Positions 29,029 through 37,231 of a DNA stretch of 64,000 nt are shown piece by piece. The notes beneath the pieces were generated by a model. That model was not told where the DNA came from. It worked only from the letters and a program-made list of their open reading frames with translations, and did not search any database. How positions within the stretch are numbered: position 1 is the stretch's first letter; each line of letters starts with the position of its first letter. The position numbers were made by a program, and so were the translations under genes. The DNA comes from Sorangium cellulosum (GTDB lineage: Bacteria > Myxococcota_A > Polyangia > Polyangiales > Polyangiaceae): the NCBI RefSeq assembly GCF_002950945.1, contig NZ_CP012673.1, positions 7,826,501 through 7,890,500 on the forward strand, written 5' to 3'.

Positions 29029-30108
29029 ATGTCGCGAGACGAACGAAACGAAGACAAGGGTGGTGGGCAGAGCGCTGCGCATACGCCCGGCCAGAGCGAC
29101 GACCCGAGCACGAAGGGACGGCACGCGAAGGGCCGGGAGATCGCGGCGATCTTCAGCGATGCGTTCAACCTGCTCGGCGCCCTCGCGGCGCCGCGCGTCC
29201 TGCCGCAGGTCCTGGCAGGGACAACCGGCCGGCCTGTCCACGCCGAGTTCCTCGCCGTCCTGGACCGGTACATCGAGTGCTTCGGGGACGAGATCATGGC
29301 GCCGAAGCCGCGCGCTGACGCCGGAGAGGCACGGCCGGGGAAGGGCCTCATGCGCCGGCTGCGCGCGATGCTCGCCGGGTGGCAGCCCTGCCATCCCGCG
29401 CCCGAGGAGATCGTGCGGACAGCGCGCGAGATCCTTGCGGCGCACGGCATGCCCGGCACCGACGAAGAATGGGATCGGTGGGACGGAGGAAGGGACGAGG
29501 AGTCAGCCGATCCTCACTTGCGCGAAACGCCCGAGGAGCGGCGGAGGAAGCGCGCGCGTGTCCTCCGCCCCGAGCCCATCACGCTCGAGCAATGGGCCGA
29601 CCTCGGCGAGCCCGGCGAGCTCGTCGCGTCGCGCCTCGTGGCGGAGGAGACCACGACGCCGGAGCACGACACCCTGGTGCGCTGGCTCGTCGAGACGCTC
29701 CGCGCCTGGGCGGCGCCCCGGGGCGCCTGGGTGTTCGGACCCGGGCACAAGCTCGGCCTGGCCCCGGATCTCGGGCGGAAGCCCGACATCAGCCTCTACC
29801 TGCCCGACGCGCCGCCCCGCGGCCACGGCGCGCTCTCGACGAGCCCCCCCGCGCTCGTCGTCGAGGTGCTCTCCCCGCACGGGCCCGACCGGCTGAGGGC
29901 CCAGCACGACAAGTCTGAGGAGTACCAGCGCTTCGGCGTGCGCCGGTACTGGATGGTGTACCCCGAGATGGAGATGATCGATCACTTCCTGCTGGGGTCG
30001 GACGGCAGCTACGTGACGGAGGAGGTCACCAGCGCGGGCAAGGTTCCCGGGCCTGGGTTCGAGGGGCTGGAGCTCGATCTGGACGCCCTCTGGGCCACGG
30101 CAGGCTGA
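29029..30108 (+). CDS. Uma2 family (PD-(D/E)XK) endonuclease-like protein with N-terminal extension
   Basis: A 359-residue protein. Residues ~170-350 match the Uma2/DUF820 family: EPITLEQW, VFGPGHKLGLAPDLGRKPDI, PPALVVEVLSP, and KSEEYQRFGVRRYWMVYPE supply the Asp, the E-V-x-S and the K/Y-G-V-x-x-YW signatures of the PD-(D/E)XK-like core. These are very abundant in cyanobacteria and myxobacteria and of uncertain role, often ascribed to mobile or selfish DNA. The first ~150 residues are not part of the family and look unrelated to anything I know. The start is fixed by GAGGAGG 6 nt upstream. It directly follows the Cys-rich lipoprotein gene. Confidence 0.85.
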   Translation: MSRDERNEDKGGGQSAAHTPGQSDDPSTKGRHAKGREIAAIFSDAFNLLGALAAPRVLPQVLAGTTGRPVHAEFLAVLDRYIECFGDEIMAPKPRADAGEARPGKGLMRRLRAMLAGWQPCHPAPEEIVRTAREILAAHGMPGTDEEWDRWDGGRDEESADPHLRETPEERRRKRARVLRPEPITLEQWADLGEPGELVASRLVAEETTTPEHDTLVRWLVETLRAWAAPRGAWVFGPGHKLGLAPDLGRKPDISLYLPDAPPRGHGALSTSPPALVVEVLSPHGPDRLRAQHDKSEEYQRFGVRRYWMVYPEMEMIDHFLLGSDGSYVTEEVTSAGKVPGPGFEGLELDLDALWATAG

Positions 30109-30293
30109 TTCGACATCGCACCTGTCGTGAGCGAACAGCGCCTCGTCCGTGGCGCGTACTGGCGAAAACTTGCGTGACGGCCGCGGGTCGAACAGGGCAT
30201 ACTGCGCCGCCGTGACAACCTGGTAACGACACCCCGGCGGATTGGGGCCGCAAGGGTGCCGGCGCCGCAGCCTCGTGCCGGAGGACTGGACGC

Positions 30294-31364
30294 ATGGGCA
30301 GGCCCACAGGGCATTGTGCCGCTGGAACCATTTTTCTCATCAGCTCCGCGCTTTTCTTCGCCTGCGGCGACGGGCCCTATCTCGGTGGAGAGTGCGCGAC
30401 CACAGATCATTGCCAGTCGGACGAGCAGTACGTGCCAGGCACGATCTGCATCGAAGGGGACTGCAAGTGCGGCGAGCCCGGCAAGGTCGTCTGCTGCGTG
30501 CGCGGCGAGAAGGAGCCGAGCTGCTTCCTCGAGTGCCGCTACTGCAGCGAGTGCGCGGAGGACACGGCCGAGTGCTCGGGGGTACCCGTGCCGGCCGGGG
30601 GTTGCGTGAGCGACCCGGAGTGCGCCGGCCCGCCGGACCCGCGGTGCGGCGTCGGACGGTGCGTGGGCGGCGCGTGCGCGGTGGAGATCCACGAGGGGCC
30701 GCTCGACTCGCAGCGCCGCGGCGATTGCAAGGTGGAGGAGTGCACCGCCGAGGGGCGCGTGGTCAGCGTGCCGGCCTACGACGTCTACGACGACGGCAAC
30801 CAGTGCACGCTCGACGTGTGCGAGGTCGACGTGCCACGCAACCTGATACTTGAGGGGGTTACCTGTCCGGCGTCGGGCGCGGGGCGATGCCATGAAGGCG
30901 ACTGCGTGCAGTGTGTTGCAGCAGACCCGTCGCTGCTCTGTCCTGCTGGGCTGGCGTGTGATGGCGTGTTGTGCGTGCCGGAGCACTGTGTGAACGGCGC
31001 GCGAGACTCGGGGCTCGGGGAGACCGGCTTCAACTGCGGTGGTCCGTGCCGGCCGTGCCAGCCGAGCGACCGCTGTCGCGCCGCCACGGACTGCGTGAGC
31101 GGCGTGTGCACGAACGGGAGCTGCATGATCCCGACGTGCAGCGACGGCGTGAAGAACGGCGAGGAAGCTGGCGTCGACTGCGGCACGGCGTCGTGCCCGC
31201 GCTGCGAGCCAGGCCGGGGCTGCAGGACCGGCGCGGACTGCACGAGCGGCGTGTGCTGGAGCGGGATCTGCGAGGCGCCCACCTGTGGCGACGGCGTGAT
31301 GAACGGGGACGAGGAGGGCGTCGACTGCGGCGGGCAGGGGTGCGCCGGGCCTTGCCCGGGCTGA
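30294..31364 (+). CDS. Cys-rich secreted lipoprotein with DGxxNGxExxxDCG repeats
   Basis: A 356-residue protein with about 40 Cys. The leader (CAAGTIFLISSALFFACG) carries a lipobox-like FAC. The C-terminal third contains three related repeats: CVNGARDSGLGETGFNCGG, CSDGVKNGEEAGVDCG and CGDGVMNGDEEGVDCGG, each followed by a C..C...DC.SGVC unit. This repeat is widespread in secreted myxobacterial proteins and is thought to form small disulfide modules, often in surface proteins (family knowledge). Function here is unknown. The start ATG at 30294 has no strong ribosome site but fits the signal peptide. Confidence 0.8.
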   Translation: MGRPTGHCAAGTIFLISSALFFACGDGPYLGGECATTDHCQSDEQYVPGTICIEGDCKCGEPGKVVCCVRGEKEPSCFLECRYCSECAEDTAECSGVPVPAGGCVSDPECAGPPDPRCGVGRCVGGACAVEIHEGPLDSQRRGDCKVEECTAEGRVVSVPAYDVYDDGNQCTLDVCEVDVPRNLILEGVTCPASGAGRCHEGDCVQCVAADPSLLCPAGLACDGVLCVPEHCVNGARDSGLGETGFNCGGPCRPCQPSDRCRAATDCVSGVCTNGSCMIPTCSDGVKNGEEAGVDCGTASCPRCEPGRGCRTGADCTSGVCWSGICEAPTCGDGVMNGDEEGVDCGGQGCAGPCPG

Positions 31365-31397
31365 TGGCGTTGCTCGCGCTGCACGGCGGCGTGCTGC

Positions 31398-31513
31398 GTG
31401 ACACTACGTGTGCCCCGCCGTTTACAGGGGAGCGTCCGGAGTGACACTACGTGTGCCCCACCGTTCACAGGGGAGCGTCCGGAGTGACACTACGTGTGCC
31501 CCGCCGTTCACAG
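31398..31513. repeat. 43-bp tandem direct repeat, 2.7 copies
   Basis: Units begin at 31398, 31441 and 31484 with GTGACACTACGTGTGCCCC; the first two are near-identical over 43 bp (two substitutions) and the third stops after about 30 bp. The array lies in the intergenic region after the Cys-rich lipoprotein gene. There are no spacers, so this is not CRISPR. Confidence 0.9.
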
Positions 31514-31657
31514 TGCGGGGTGCCGGCGGACCTGCGTGGCTGCTCTGGCAGCCGCTGGACGTTCCGGCCGGGGACCCACACGTCCCTTTCTTGCTTCCGG
31601 CGCGTCCAGACGATGCCGAGGTTCACGGCCGCGCTCGCCTGCAGGTACATCTCCAGG

Positions 31658-32533
31658 ATGGCCAAAGCCAAGACCAGGAAAGAAGACGGCGGGAAGGCGC
31701 CTGTGTCGCCTCCCACGGCAAAGCACTCCTACCGCGCTTGCTACAAGCGCTTCACCCCGGAGGCCCTCGCGATCCCGGACCGGGAGGTCGAGCTCTGTCG
31801 CGCGGATGTGCGCATCGCCTTCGCCAACGTGAAGCAGGGCGTCGAGGCGGTCTGCGCCGATCCAGAGCGGGTCCGCAGGGCGCTGCCCGAGCTGCCGCTC
31901 GACGACGTGCTCGCGCTGCCGGACCTCGGCCGGGCGCTCGTGTTCGCCTCGACCCGCATCACCGCCAGGCCGGCGAGCTCCCGCGACATCGAGGCGAAGC
32001 TCAAGGTCGTGGCCGAGCTGCGCGAGCCGATGCTCTCGCTCGCCGAGACCCTCGCCAGGCGCGGCCTCTTGCCGAAGGACGTCGTGGCGGAGATCCGGGC
32101 CGGCAGCGGCAAATACGATATGGCCAGCGACGGCATGGCGCTGGCCCACCTCTACGAGGAGCACGCGGACGTGCTCCGCGGAAAACACCCCTTCACCCAG
32201 GAGGAGTTCGCGGAGCTGCAGGCCGCGAGCGAGTGGCTGCTCGACAACCTCACCCCCGAAGGCGCCCGCCGCCCCGCCGCGAGGCAGCGCGGCGAGGCCG
32301 AGAAGATGCGCGACCGGCTCTGGACGCTCATGGTCCGGCGGCACGCGGACCTGCGGAAGATCGGCTACTACTTCCACGGCGACGCCTTCGAGGACGTGAC
32401 GCCGAAGCTCCAGTCGCGCATCGCGAGCAGCGCCGCGCAGGCGGTGGTCGAGGAGATCGAGGAGGAGGACGGCGAGGTCGAGGAGAACGTCGACGCCGAG
32501 GTCGAGCAGCTCGCTCCCGCGCCGACGCCGTGA
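31658..32533 (+). CDS. Hypothetical cytosolic protein with acidic tail
   Basis: A 291-residue protein I cannot place. It starts MAKAKTRKEDGG (basic), then SYRACYKRFTPEALAIPDRE and a long helical body (VKQGVEAVCADPERVRRALP, DVLALPDLGRALVFASTRI, LREPMLSLAETLARRGLLP), ending in a run of Glu/Asp (EEIEEEDGEVEE). No signal peptide or membrane helix is seen. The frame is open back into the 43-bp repeat array, but homology-like sequence begins only at the chosen ATG; an ATG 16 codons upstream is an alternative. Confidence 0.65.
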   Translation: MAKAKTRKEDGGKAPVSPPTAKHSYRACYKRFTPEALAIPDREVELCRADVRIAFANVKQGVEAVCADPERVRRALPELPLDDVLALPDLGRALVFASTRITARPASSRDIEAKLKVVAELREPMLSLAETLARRGLLPKDVVAEIRAGSGKYDMASDGMALAHLYEEHADVLRGKHPFTQEEFAELQAASEWLLDNLTPEGARRPAARQRGEAEKMRDRLWTLMVRRHADLRKIGYYFHGDAFEDVTPKLQSRIASSAAQAVVEEIEEEDGEVEENVDAEVEQLAPAPTP

Positions 32534-32724
32534 ACCGGTCGGGCGAAGATCCTCCTCACTTCCGTCGCTCGTGACGTCGCGTCACGAGGATGCGCTCCGC
32601 GCCGACATGGGGTGATCGAGCGCCTCCATCCCAGAAGAGCCGCATCCACCGCCGTCCCGCGTGCCCGTCGGACGCTTGACACGAATCGCAGTGCCATGCG
32701 CTTCTCTATGCAAGGGAGGCCGCA

Positions 32725-33632
32725 ATGGCGCCGGTTCCGCGACAGGTTGTGCGCGCGTTGATCCCGCTCGCGATGTTCATGATCTGCGTGCTCGGGCAGG
32801 CGGGGTGCACGTGCATGCTCGAGTCTCCACCGATCCGCCCTCACGGCATCATCGCCTGCCGGACGCGCGATCCGGGCGAGCCGCCACGAGCCGGCCGCCG
32901 ATCGGGTGTTCCGACCGTCGCGGCGGGTGCCATCCCGGGGACCTTCTCCGTCACGAGCACGGGGGAAGCGGCGTACGTCTTGCCGCTGATCGCGGTCCCC
33001 GGGCGCGCCGGCGTGGAGCCGAGGCTGGCGCTCCACTATGACAGCGCCGCCGGCGAGGGCGTCCTCGGGCTGGGCTTCTCCATCGCCGGTTTGACCGCGA
33101 TCGCTCCTTGCCCGAAGAACCGCGCGCAGGATGAGGGCGAGATCCGCGCGGTGACGTACGACGGCGACGACGCGCTCTGCTTGGACGGCAAGCGCCTCGT
33201 CGTCGTGGGACGAGCGCCGGGCACCGTCGAGTTCGGGACTTTCCCCGACACGATGGTCAAGGTGGTCGGGCATTACGATGCGGAGGAGGACGCGCCCGCC
33301 GAGGCGCTCTTCTTCGAGGCGCACCTGCCGTCAGGGCTCGTCATCGAGTACGGCCGCAGCGAGAGCAGCCGTCCGCTCGCCCTCGGCGGCGCGCCGCGGG
33401 CGTGGCTCGCGGCGGCGGAGGAGTCGGCGGTCGCGGCGGGGGCGGCGAGAACCGCACCGCCACCGAGAGCGCGGCGGCGCCGTGCGACCTCAGCTACGAC
33501 CACGACCCGAGCGGCAACCTGACCTTCAAGTGGGACGTCGGCGAGCTACGCTACGACGACCCGCTGCACCCGCACGCCGTCACCGGCGCCGGCACGCCGG
33601 ACGAGGAGTCGATCAGCGTCGGCGTGCCGTAG
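32725..33632 (+). pseudogene. Relic of an SpvB/YD-repeat (Tc-toxin-like) lipoprotein gene
   Basis: The first frame encodes a lipoprotein signal (LIPLAMFMICVLGQAGC) and the N-terminus of an SpvB domain: IPGTFSVTSTGEAAYVLPL, RAGVEPRLALHY and GEGVLGLGFSIAGLTAI. Near 33400 the sequence degrades, and a different frame then supplies YDHDPSGNLTFKWDVG and YDDPLHPHAVTGAG, a YD/RHS repeat that normally lies more than a thousand residues further on. A large internal deletion with frame loss explains this. Intact relatives are usually well over 2000 residues (family knowledge). The leftover could still express a ~265-residue secreted fragment ending in basic nonsense. Confidence 0.75.
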
Positions 33633-33777
33633 TGCTGGTCACCGATGTCGTGCCCGGATGACCGGGTATAGTTTCTACGTCCGCGTCGCCCTCCTCCTCG
33701 TGAGGGCAGCCTCTGCCTCAGACCTCAGAGAAGGGCCAGCGCTCGCTGCGCACGCGCCTCCGTGATATCGCGCGGTC

Positions 33778-34203
33778 ATGGTACGACCCAGCGGAGTGCT
33801 CGCGACGCTCCTGTTTCTGCCGTCGATGGCCACGACCGCGTGTCAGGCAACCGCCCCGCGTCAGGCCACGACCGCCACCCTGCCGGATGTCGTCCAGCGA
33901 GATGCGATGCGCGGCCCTCCACCGGGTGCTGCGACGTGGAGCTGTCCTTTCCCCGAGGAAGCAGAGAGGAACAACATCGACGCGGGCAGCGCCACGATCA
34001 TGGTGTACGTGGAGACCAGCGGCTTGGCTCGCGCGGTGTACCTCCTTCAGGACTCCGGAAGCGGCTTCGGTCAGACGGCAATGCGGTGCGCCGCGACGCG
34101 ACGTTATGCACCAGCGCGAGACAGATCTGGCGCACCGGTGGGCGCATGGACGCCGCCGATCACCATGCGCTTCGCGAGGCAACAACATGACGCCGATGCC
34201 TGA
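33778..34203 (+). CDS. Small exported protein with TonB C-terminal-like domain
   Basis: A 141-residue protein. The N-terminus (MVRPSGVLATLLFLPSMATTAC) looks like a lipoprotein signal. Residues 55-132 follow the TonB C-terminal pattern: CPFPEEAERNNIDAGSATIM, VYVETSGLARAVYLLQDSG, GFGQTAMRCAATRRYAPARD, then GAPV and ITMRF, i.e. P..A......G...V...V...G....V.....SG...F...A....R...PA...G.PV. It lacks the usual TonB N-terminal anchor and Pro-rich spacer, so it may be a periplasmic TonB-like domain protein and not a full energy transducer. No ExbB/D genes are adjacent. Confidence 0.65.
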   Translation: MVRPSGVLATLLFLPSMATTACQATAPRQATTATLPDVVQRDAMRGPPPGAATWSCPFPEEAERNNIDAGSATIMVYVETSGLARAVYLLQDSGSGFGQTAMRCAATRRYAPARDRSGAPVGAWTPPITMRFARQQHDADA

Positions 34204-34275
34204 CCCCGAGCGAGTCCCCCCCTCGCCCCGACCCCGATCGCCGGGTCCTCGCCCGGCCGAGTCGTGACGCGTCGT

Positions 34276-34590
34276 TTAACCGCCGGCTCCCGCCCCCGCG
34301 ACGTCGGTCAGCGTGTAGTGCCTCATCTCCTGGATACGCTCGTAGAACGGCCTCACCTTGCCGAAGAACGACGGGAACGCCTCCGCCTTGCGGAAGCCCT
34401 GGAGGTGACCCTCCAGCGAGTCCCAGCGGATGCGCACGATGAAGCTCGTCGGCTCCTCGACGCACCGGGAGATCTCGTAGTCGAGGCAGTTCTCGGAGCC
34501 CCTCAGCTCCGCGGCCGCGTCGCGGTAAGCCGACAGGAACGCCTGCTCTTGCTCCGCGGGGATCGTGTAGCGGATGTACTCGATGATCAT
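34276..34590 (-). CDS. Antibiotic biosynthesis monooxygenase-type (ABM/quinol oxygenase) protein
   Basis: A 104-residue dimeric ferredoxin-like alpha/beta-barrel protein. MIIEYIRYTIPAEQEQAFLS, AAAELRGSENCLDYEISRC and PTSFIVRIRWDSLEGHLQGF follow the ABM pattern, including the E/W-S-x-x-x-H segment. Relatives act as quinol monooxygenases or heme/anthrone oxygenases, often in detoxification. AGGGAG lies 7 nt upstream of the ATG. It is divergent from a LysR regulator 165 bp away, the standard arrangement of a LysR-controlled gene. Confidence 0.85.
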   Translation of the reverse strand: MIIEYIRYTIPAEQEQAFLSAYRDAAAELRGSENCLDYEISRCVEEPTSFIVRIRWDSLEGHLQGFRKAEAFPSFFGKVRPFYERIQEMRHYTLTDVAGAGAGG

Positions 34591-34725
34591 GGACAGCTCC
34601 CTGGGCTCGGGTAACGGGCTGGGCGGCCAGAGCGCTCCGCCGCGGCACGCCCCGCCCCGAGCCAGGAATAGGCACCCGCGGCCTGGCCGTCGAATCGACA
34701 GTCGGCGCGGCGTCCCATAGACGCC

Positions 34726-34754
34726 GTCGATGGGTCCCCGTGGTATCCATCGAC
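34726..34754. promoter_or_regulatory. Candidate LysR operator in the divergent promoter region
   Basis: GTCGATGG at 34726-34733 pairs with CCATCGAC at 34747-34754, a perfect 8+8 bp palindrome with a 13-bp centre ending one base before the regulator's ATG. Its position suits autoregulation plus control of the divergent monooxygenase gene. The classical T-N11-A core is not obvious. Confidence 0.4.
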
Positions 34755-34755
34755 C

Positions 34756-35679
34756 ATGCACCTGCAGTCGGTGGACACCCACCTCGTCGTGGCCCTGCAC
34801 GCCCTGCTCCTGGAGAGGAGCGTCACGCGGGCCGCGCGCCGCGTCGGTGTGACGCAGCCCTCGATGAGCCACGCGCTCTCGCGGCTGCGCGCCCACTTCG
34901 AGGACCCGTTGCTCGTCCAGGTCGGCAGGCAGATGACGCTCAGCGCACGGGCGCTGGACCTGGCGCCGAAAGCGGCCGAGGCCGTCGCGCGGCTCGAGCA
35001 GGTCTTCAGCCCGGTGGAGCGGTTCGACCCGAGGTCGTCGAGACGCACCTTCCGGCTCGCGGCGACCGACAACCTCGAGCTGCTCGTGCTCCCGCCCTTG
35101 ACCAGGATCCTCGCCGCCGAGGCGCCGCACATCAACCTGCGCTGCCGGAACATCCCGGCGGACTTCGCCGAGCTCCTGCGGCGCGGCGAGCTCGACGCGA
35201 AGCTCGGACGCGGGGGGCCGGTGCCCGACGGCTGCCGGTCCACACTGCTCGCGGCCGAGGAGATCGTCTGTGTGATGCGCCGAGGCCACCCGGCCTCCCG
35301 CAAGACGCTCACCGCAGCGCGCTACGCCGCGTGCGAGCACCTGATGGTCTCGCCGCACGGGGAAGACCAGAGCGCCATCGACGACGAGCTCGCAGAGCGG
35401 GGTCTTCGCCGGCGGGTGAACCTCACCGTGTCCCACTTCCTGGTCGCGCCGTTCATCCTCTCCGGCTCCGACCTGCTGCTCACCGTCTCCGCACGTGTGG
35501 CCGACGCCCTGGCCCGGAAGCTCGACCTCGTGGTGCGGCCGTGTCCCGTCGGCACCAAACACTACACGCTGACGCTCGTCTGGCCAGGTCGCTCCGAGGA
35601 CGACGACGGCCACCGCTGGCTCCGCACCGCCATCCAGAGGGCCGTTGCGGACTGCCCCGCTCCCGGGGGTCCGCCGTGA
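34756..35679 (+). CDS. LysR-type transcriptional regulator
   Basis: A 307-residue regulator. The winged helix-turn-helix is at residues ~6-65 (LERSVTRAARRVGVTQPSMS, HALSRLRAHFEDPLLVQVG), followed by a type 2 periplasmic-binding-like sensor domain (FRLAATDNLELLVLPPLTRI, EEIVCVMRRGHPA). It resembles the NodD/PcpR branch, with DPLLVQVGR and LSARALDLAP after the HTH. It probably controls the divergent ABM monooxygenase gene in response to an aromatic or quinone-type ligand; the ligand is inferred from the neighbour, not seen. Length is normal. Confidence 0.92.
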   Translation: MHLQSVDTHLVVALHALLLERSVTRAARRVGVTQPSMSHALSRLRAHFEDPLLVQVGRQMTLSARALDLAPKAAEAVARLEQVFSPVERFDPRSSRRTFRLAATDNLELLVLPPLTRILAAEAPHINLRCRNIPADFAELLRRGELDAKLGRGGPVPDGCRSTLLAAEEIVCVMRRGHPASRKTLTAARYAACEHLMVSPHGEDQSAIDDELAERGLRRRVNLTVSHFLVAPFILSGSDLLLTVSARVADALARKLDLVVRPCPVGTKHYTLTLVWPGRSEDDDGHRWLRTAIQRAVADCPAPGGPP

Positions 35680-35758
35680 AACGACACGATCGCTCGCCGC
35701 GAGCAGCGCGGCGCGGGCGCCCGAGCCCCACGCGTCGCACGACGCTTGCCGCTCCGCC

Positions 35759-36877
35759 TCACGGAACGCAGTACGCGACCGCGCGCCCGCCCTGCTCGGC
35801 CACGGCGCAGCCGGCGTAACCCGCCGCCCGGCAATCGACCTCCGCCGGCGTGCCCCAGCCGCAGTACCGGAGGACCGCGCCGTCGCACGCCTCGTCGCTG
35901 CCCATGTCGCACCCGCCGCCGACCAGCCCGCACGAGGCCGCGCCGGCAAACTGCCCGCTCGGGATGAAGCCGCAGCCCTGGCCGGCCGGCTCCAGCGCGG
36001 CGCAGTCGCGGCGGCTCAGCTTGCCGCCCGCGCAGGTCTCGAGCACGGCGCCGTCGCACCGCTGCGAGAAGAAGCTGCACGCCTCGCCCGTGCCGACGCA
36101 GCCGAAGTCGCCGCGCTGCTCGTCGAAGCCGCACGTCTCGCCCGCGATCGTGAACACCTCGTCTCCCTCAGGGCCGTTGACGCGCACCATGTTGTACTGG
36201 CTCGGGCAATGGACGCGCGTCAGGAAGCCGGCAGAGCTGCACTCGATGAGCACGTCCGGGTCGTCCGGATCACACTCCGGCGACGTGGTGGCGTAGTCGC
36301 ACGGCTCGGCGCCGCACCCGGCGACGAACGCGGACGAGCAGGAGAGCCCGGCGGCCGCGCAGTCCATCGCGGCGAGGGGCGCGCCCAGCTCGTCGCAATA
36401 GACCCAGGCGTCTCCCTCGCACAGATCCGCTCCGGCGTTGTCCATACACGCCGCGCCGAGCTCATCGGCCGCCGGCGTGCACGCGCGGACGGCGTCGCAG
36501 TCGGCGGCCGCGAGCTTGCACTCCATCGCGGCGAGCCCGAGCCGCCGAGGGCCGATCGTCGCCCACGCCCATGGCGCGTCGAGCTCCTGGGTGAGGCAGG
36601 CCTGGATCCCCAGCGGAACCCCGCCATCGGCGTCACAGGCGTTGATCCGGAGGCACGCCTCGACGTGCGGATCGAGCGCGGGCGGAGCCCCGCCGCTCCC
36701 GCCGCTCCCGCCCTCACCGCCGATCCCCCCTCCCCCGCCGGTGGCGCTGCCGCCGCTGCCGCCGCTGCCGCCGGGGTCGCCGCCGCCGATGCCGTCGGGC
36801 TCGCTGTCACCGCAACTCGAGAGCAGCACGGCAAGGAAAACGAGGCTCGCGCGACGCAGGGGGTCAAGACCGGGCAT
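35759..36877 (-). CDS. Cys-rich lipoprotein with Gly/Ser-rich spacer
   Basis: A 372-residue surface lipoprotein. MPGLDPLRRASLVFLAVLLS runs into LSSC as lipobox. A Gly/Ser spacer (residues ~28-65) leads to a body with about 30 Cys in repeats such as CDGAVLETCAGGKLSRRDCA and CDGAVLRYCGWGTPAEVDCR, i.e. a CDG.VL..C..G....DC module occurring at least three times. Such modules are common in secreted myxobacterial proteins of unknown function. It converges with the LysR gene, with 79 bp between the two stops. Confidence 0.82.
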   Translation of the reverse strand: MPGLDPLRRASLVFLAVLLSSCGDSEPDGIGGGDPGGSGGSGGSATGGGGGIGGEGGSGGSGGAPPALDPHVEACLRINACDADGGVPLGIQACLTQELDAPWAWATIGPRRLGLAAMECKLAAADCDAVRACTPAADELGAACMDNAGADLCEGDAWVYCDELGAPLAAMDCAAAGLSCSSAFVAGCGAEPCDYATTSPECDPDDPDVLIECSSAGFLTRVHCPSQYNMVRVNGPEGDEVFTIAGETCGFDEQRGDFGCVGTGEACSFFSQRCDGAVLETCAGGKLSRRDCAALEPAGQGCGFIPSGQFAGAASCGLVGGGCDMGSDEACDGAVLRYCGWGTPAEVDCRAAGYAGCAVAEQGGRAVAYCVP

Positions 36878-37231
36878 GGCAGGGTGCTACCATGCTGCCA
36901 GACCCGCGCCAAATGTGCCTGATGCACCTGACGCCGCCTGGCCGGCGCTCGCCGCGGAACGCGGTGATCAGGACCACCTGAAGCCGCCGGGGGCCGTGAT
37001 GCCGCCGCCCTCGCACAACCCACCCGTTCCGCCTCGGGACCGGGCGGCGCGCCTGGACCGGGTTCGCGATCTCCCGGGCCGCCGCCTTCGCCCAGGCGCG
37101 CGAGGCGGAGTTCCTCCAGGAAGAGGATGCCGTCGCGCGGGAGCCCGCCCTGCGCCTCACCCGCCAGCATCGGCTAAACCTTACGTGCAAGCACTTGAAC
37201 GTGCTGGCGTTTCCGGATCAGGATCGGGGAA
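36878..37231. other. Intergenic region holding only a gene relic
   Basis: 354 bp between the Cys-rich lipoprotein and the HsdR_N-type gene. Apart from the ATPase fragment at about 37050-37172 I see no coding signal. Confidence 0.6.
37050..37172 (-). pseudogene. Fragment of the AAA-nuclease ATPase gene found at 38.6-40.2 kb
   Basis: MLAGEAQGGLPRDGILFLEE then LRLARLGEGGG in one frame, followed by REIANPVQA in the next, matches MLAGEAPGELPRDDIRFLED, LGLARMGEGGG and LEIANPIYR of the nearby ATPase. Only about 40 residues remain and the frame is broken. It shows that a second copy of this ATPase once stood here, on the same strand and 1.5 kb from the intact one. Confidence 0.7.

Noticed and set aside
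31398..31513. CRISPR array
   Set aside because: Repeats are head-to-tail without spacers and no cas gene is near. The same applies to the heptamer arrays at 21.8 and 47 kb.
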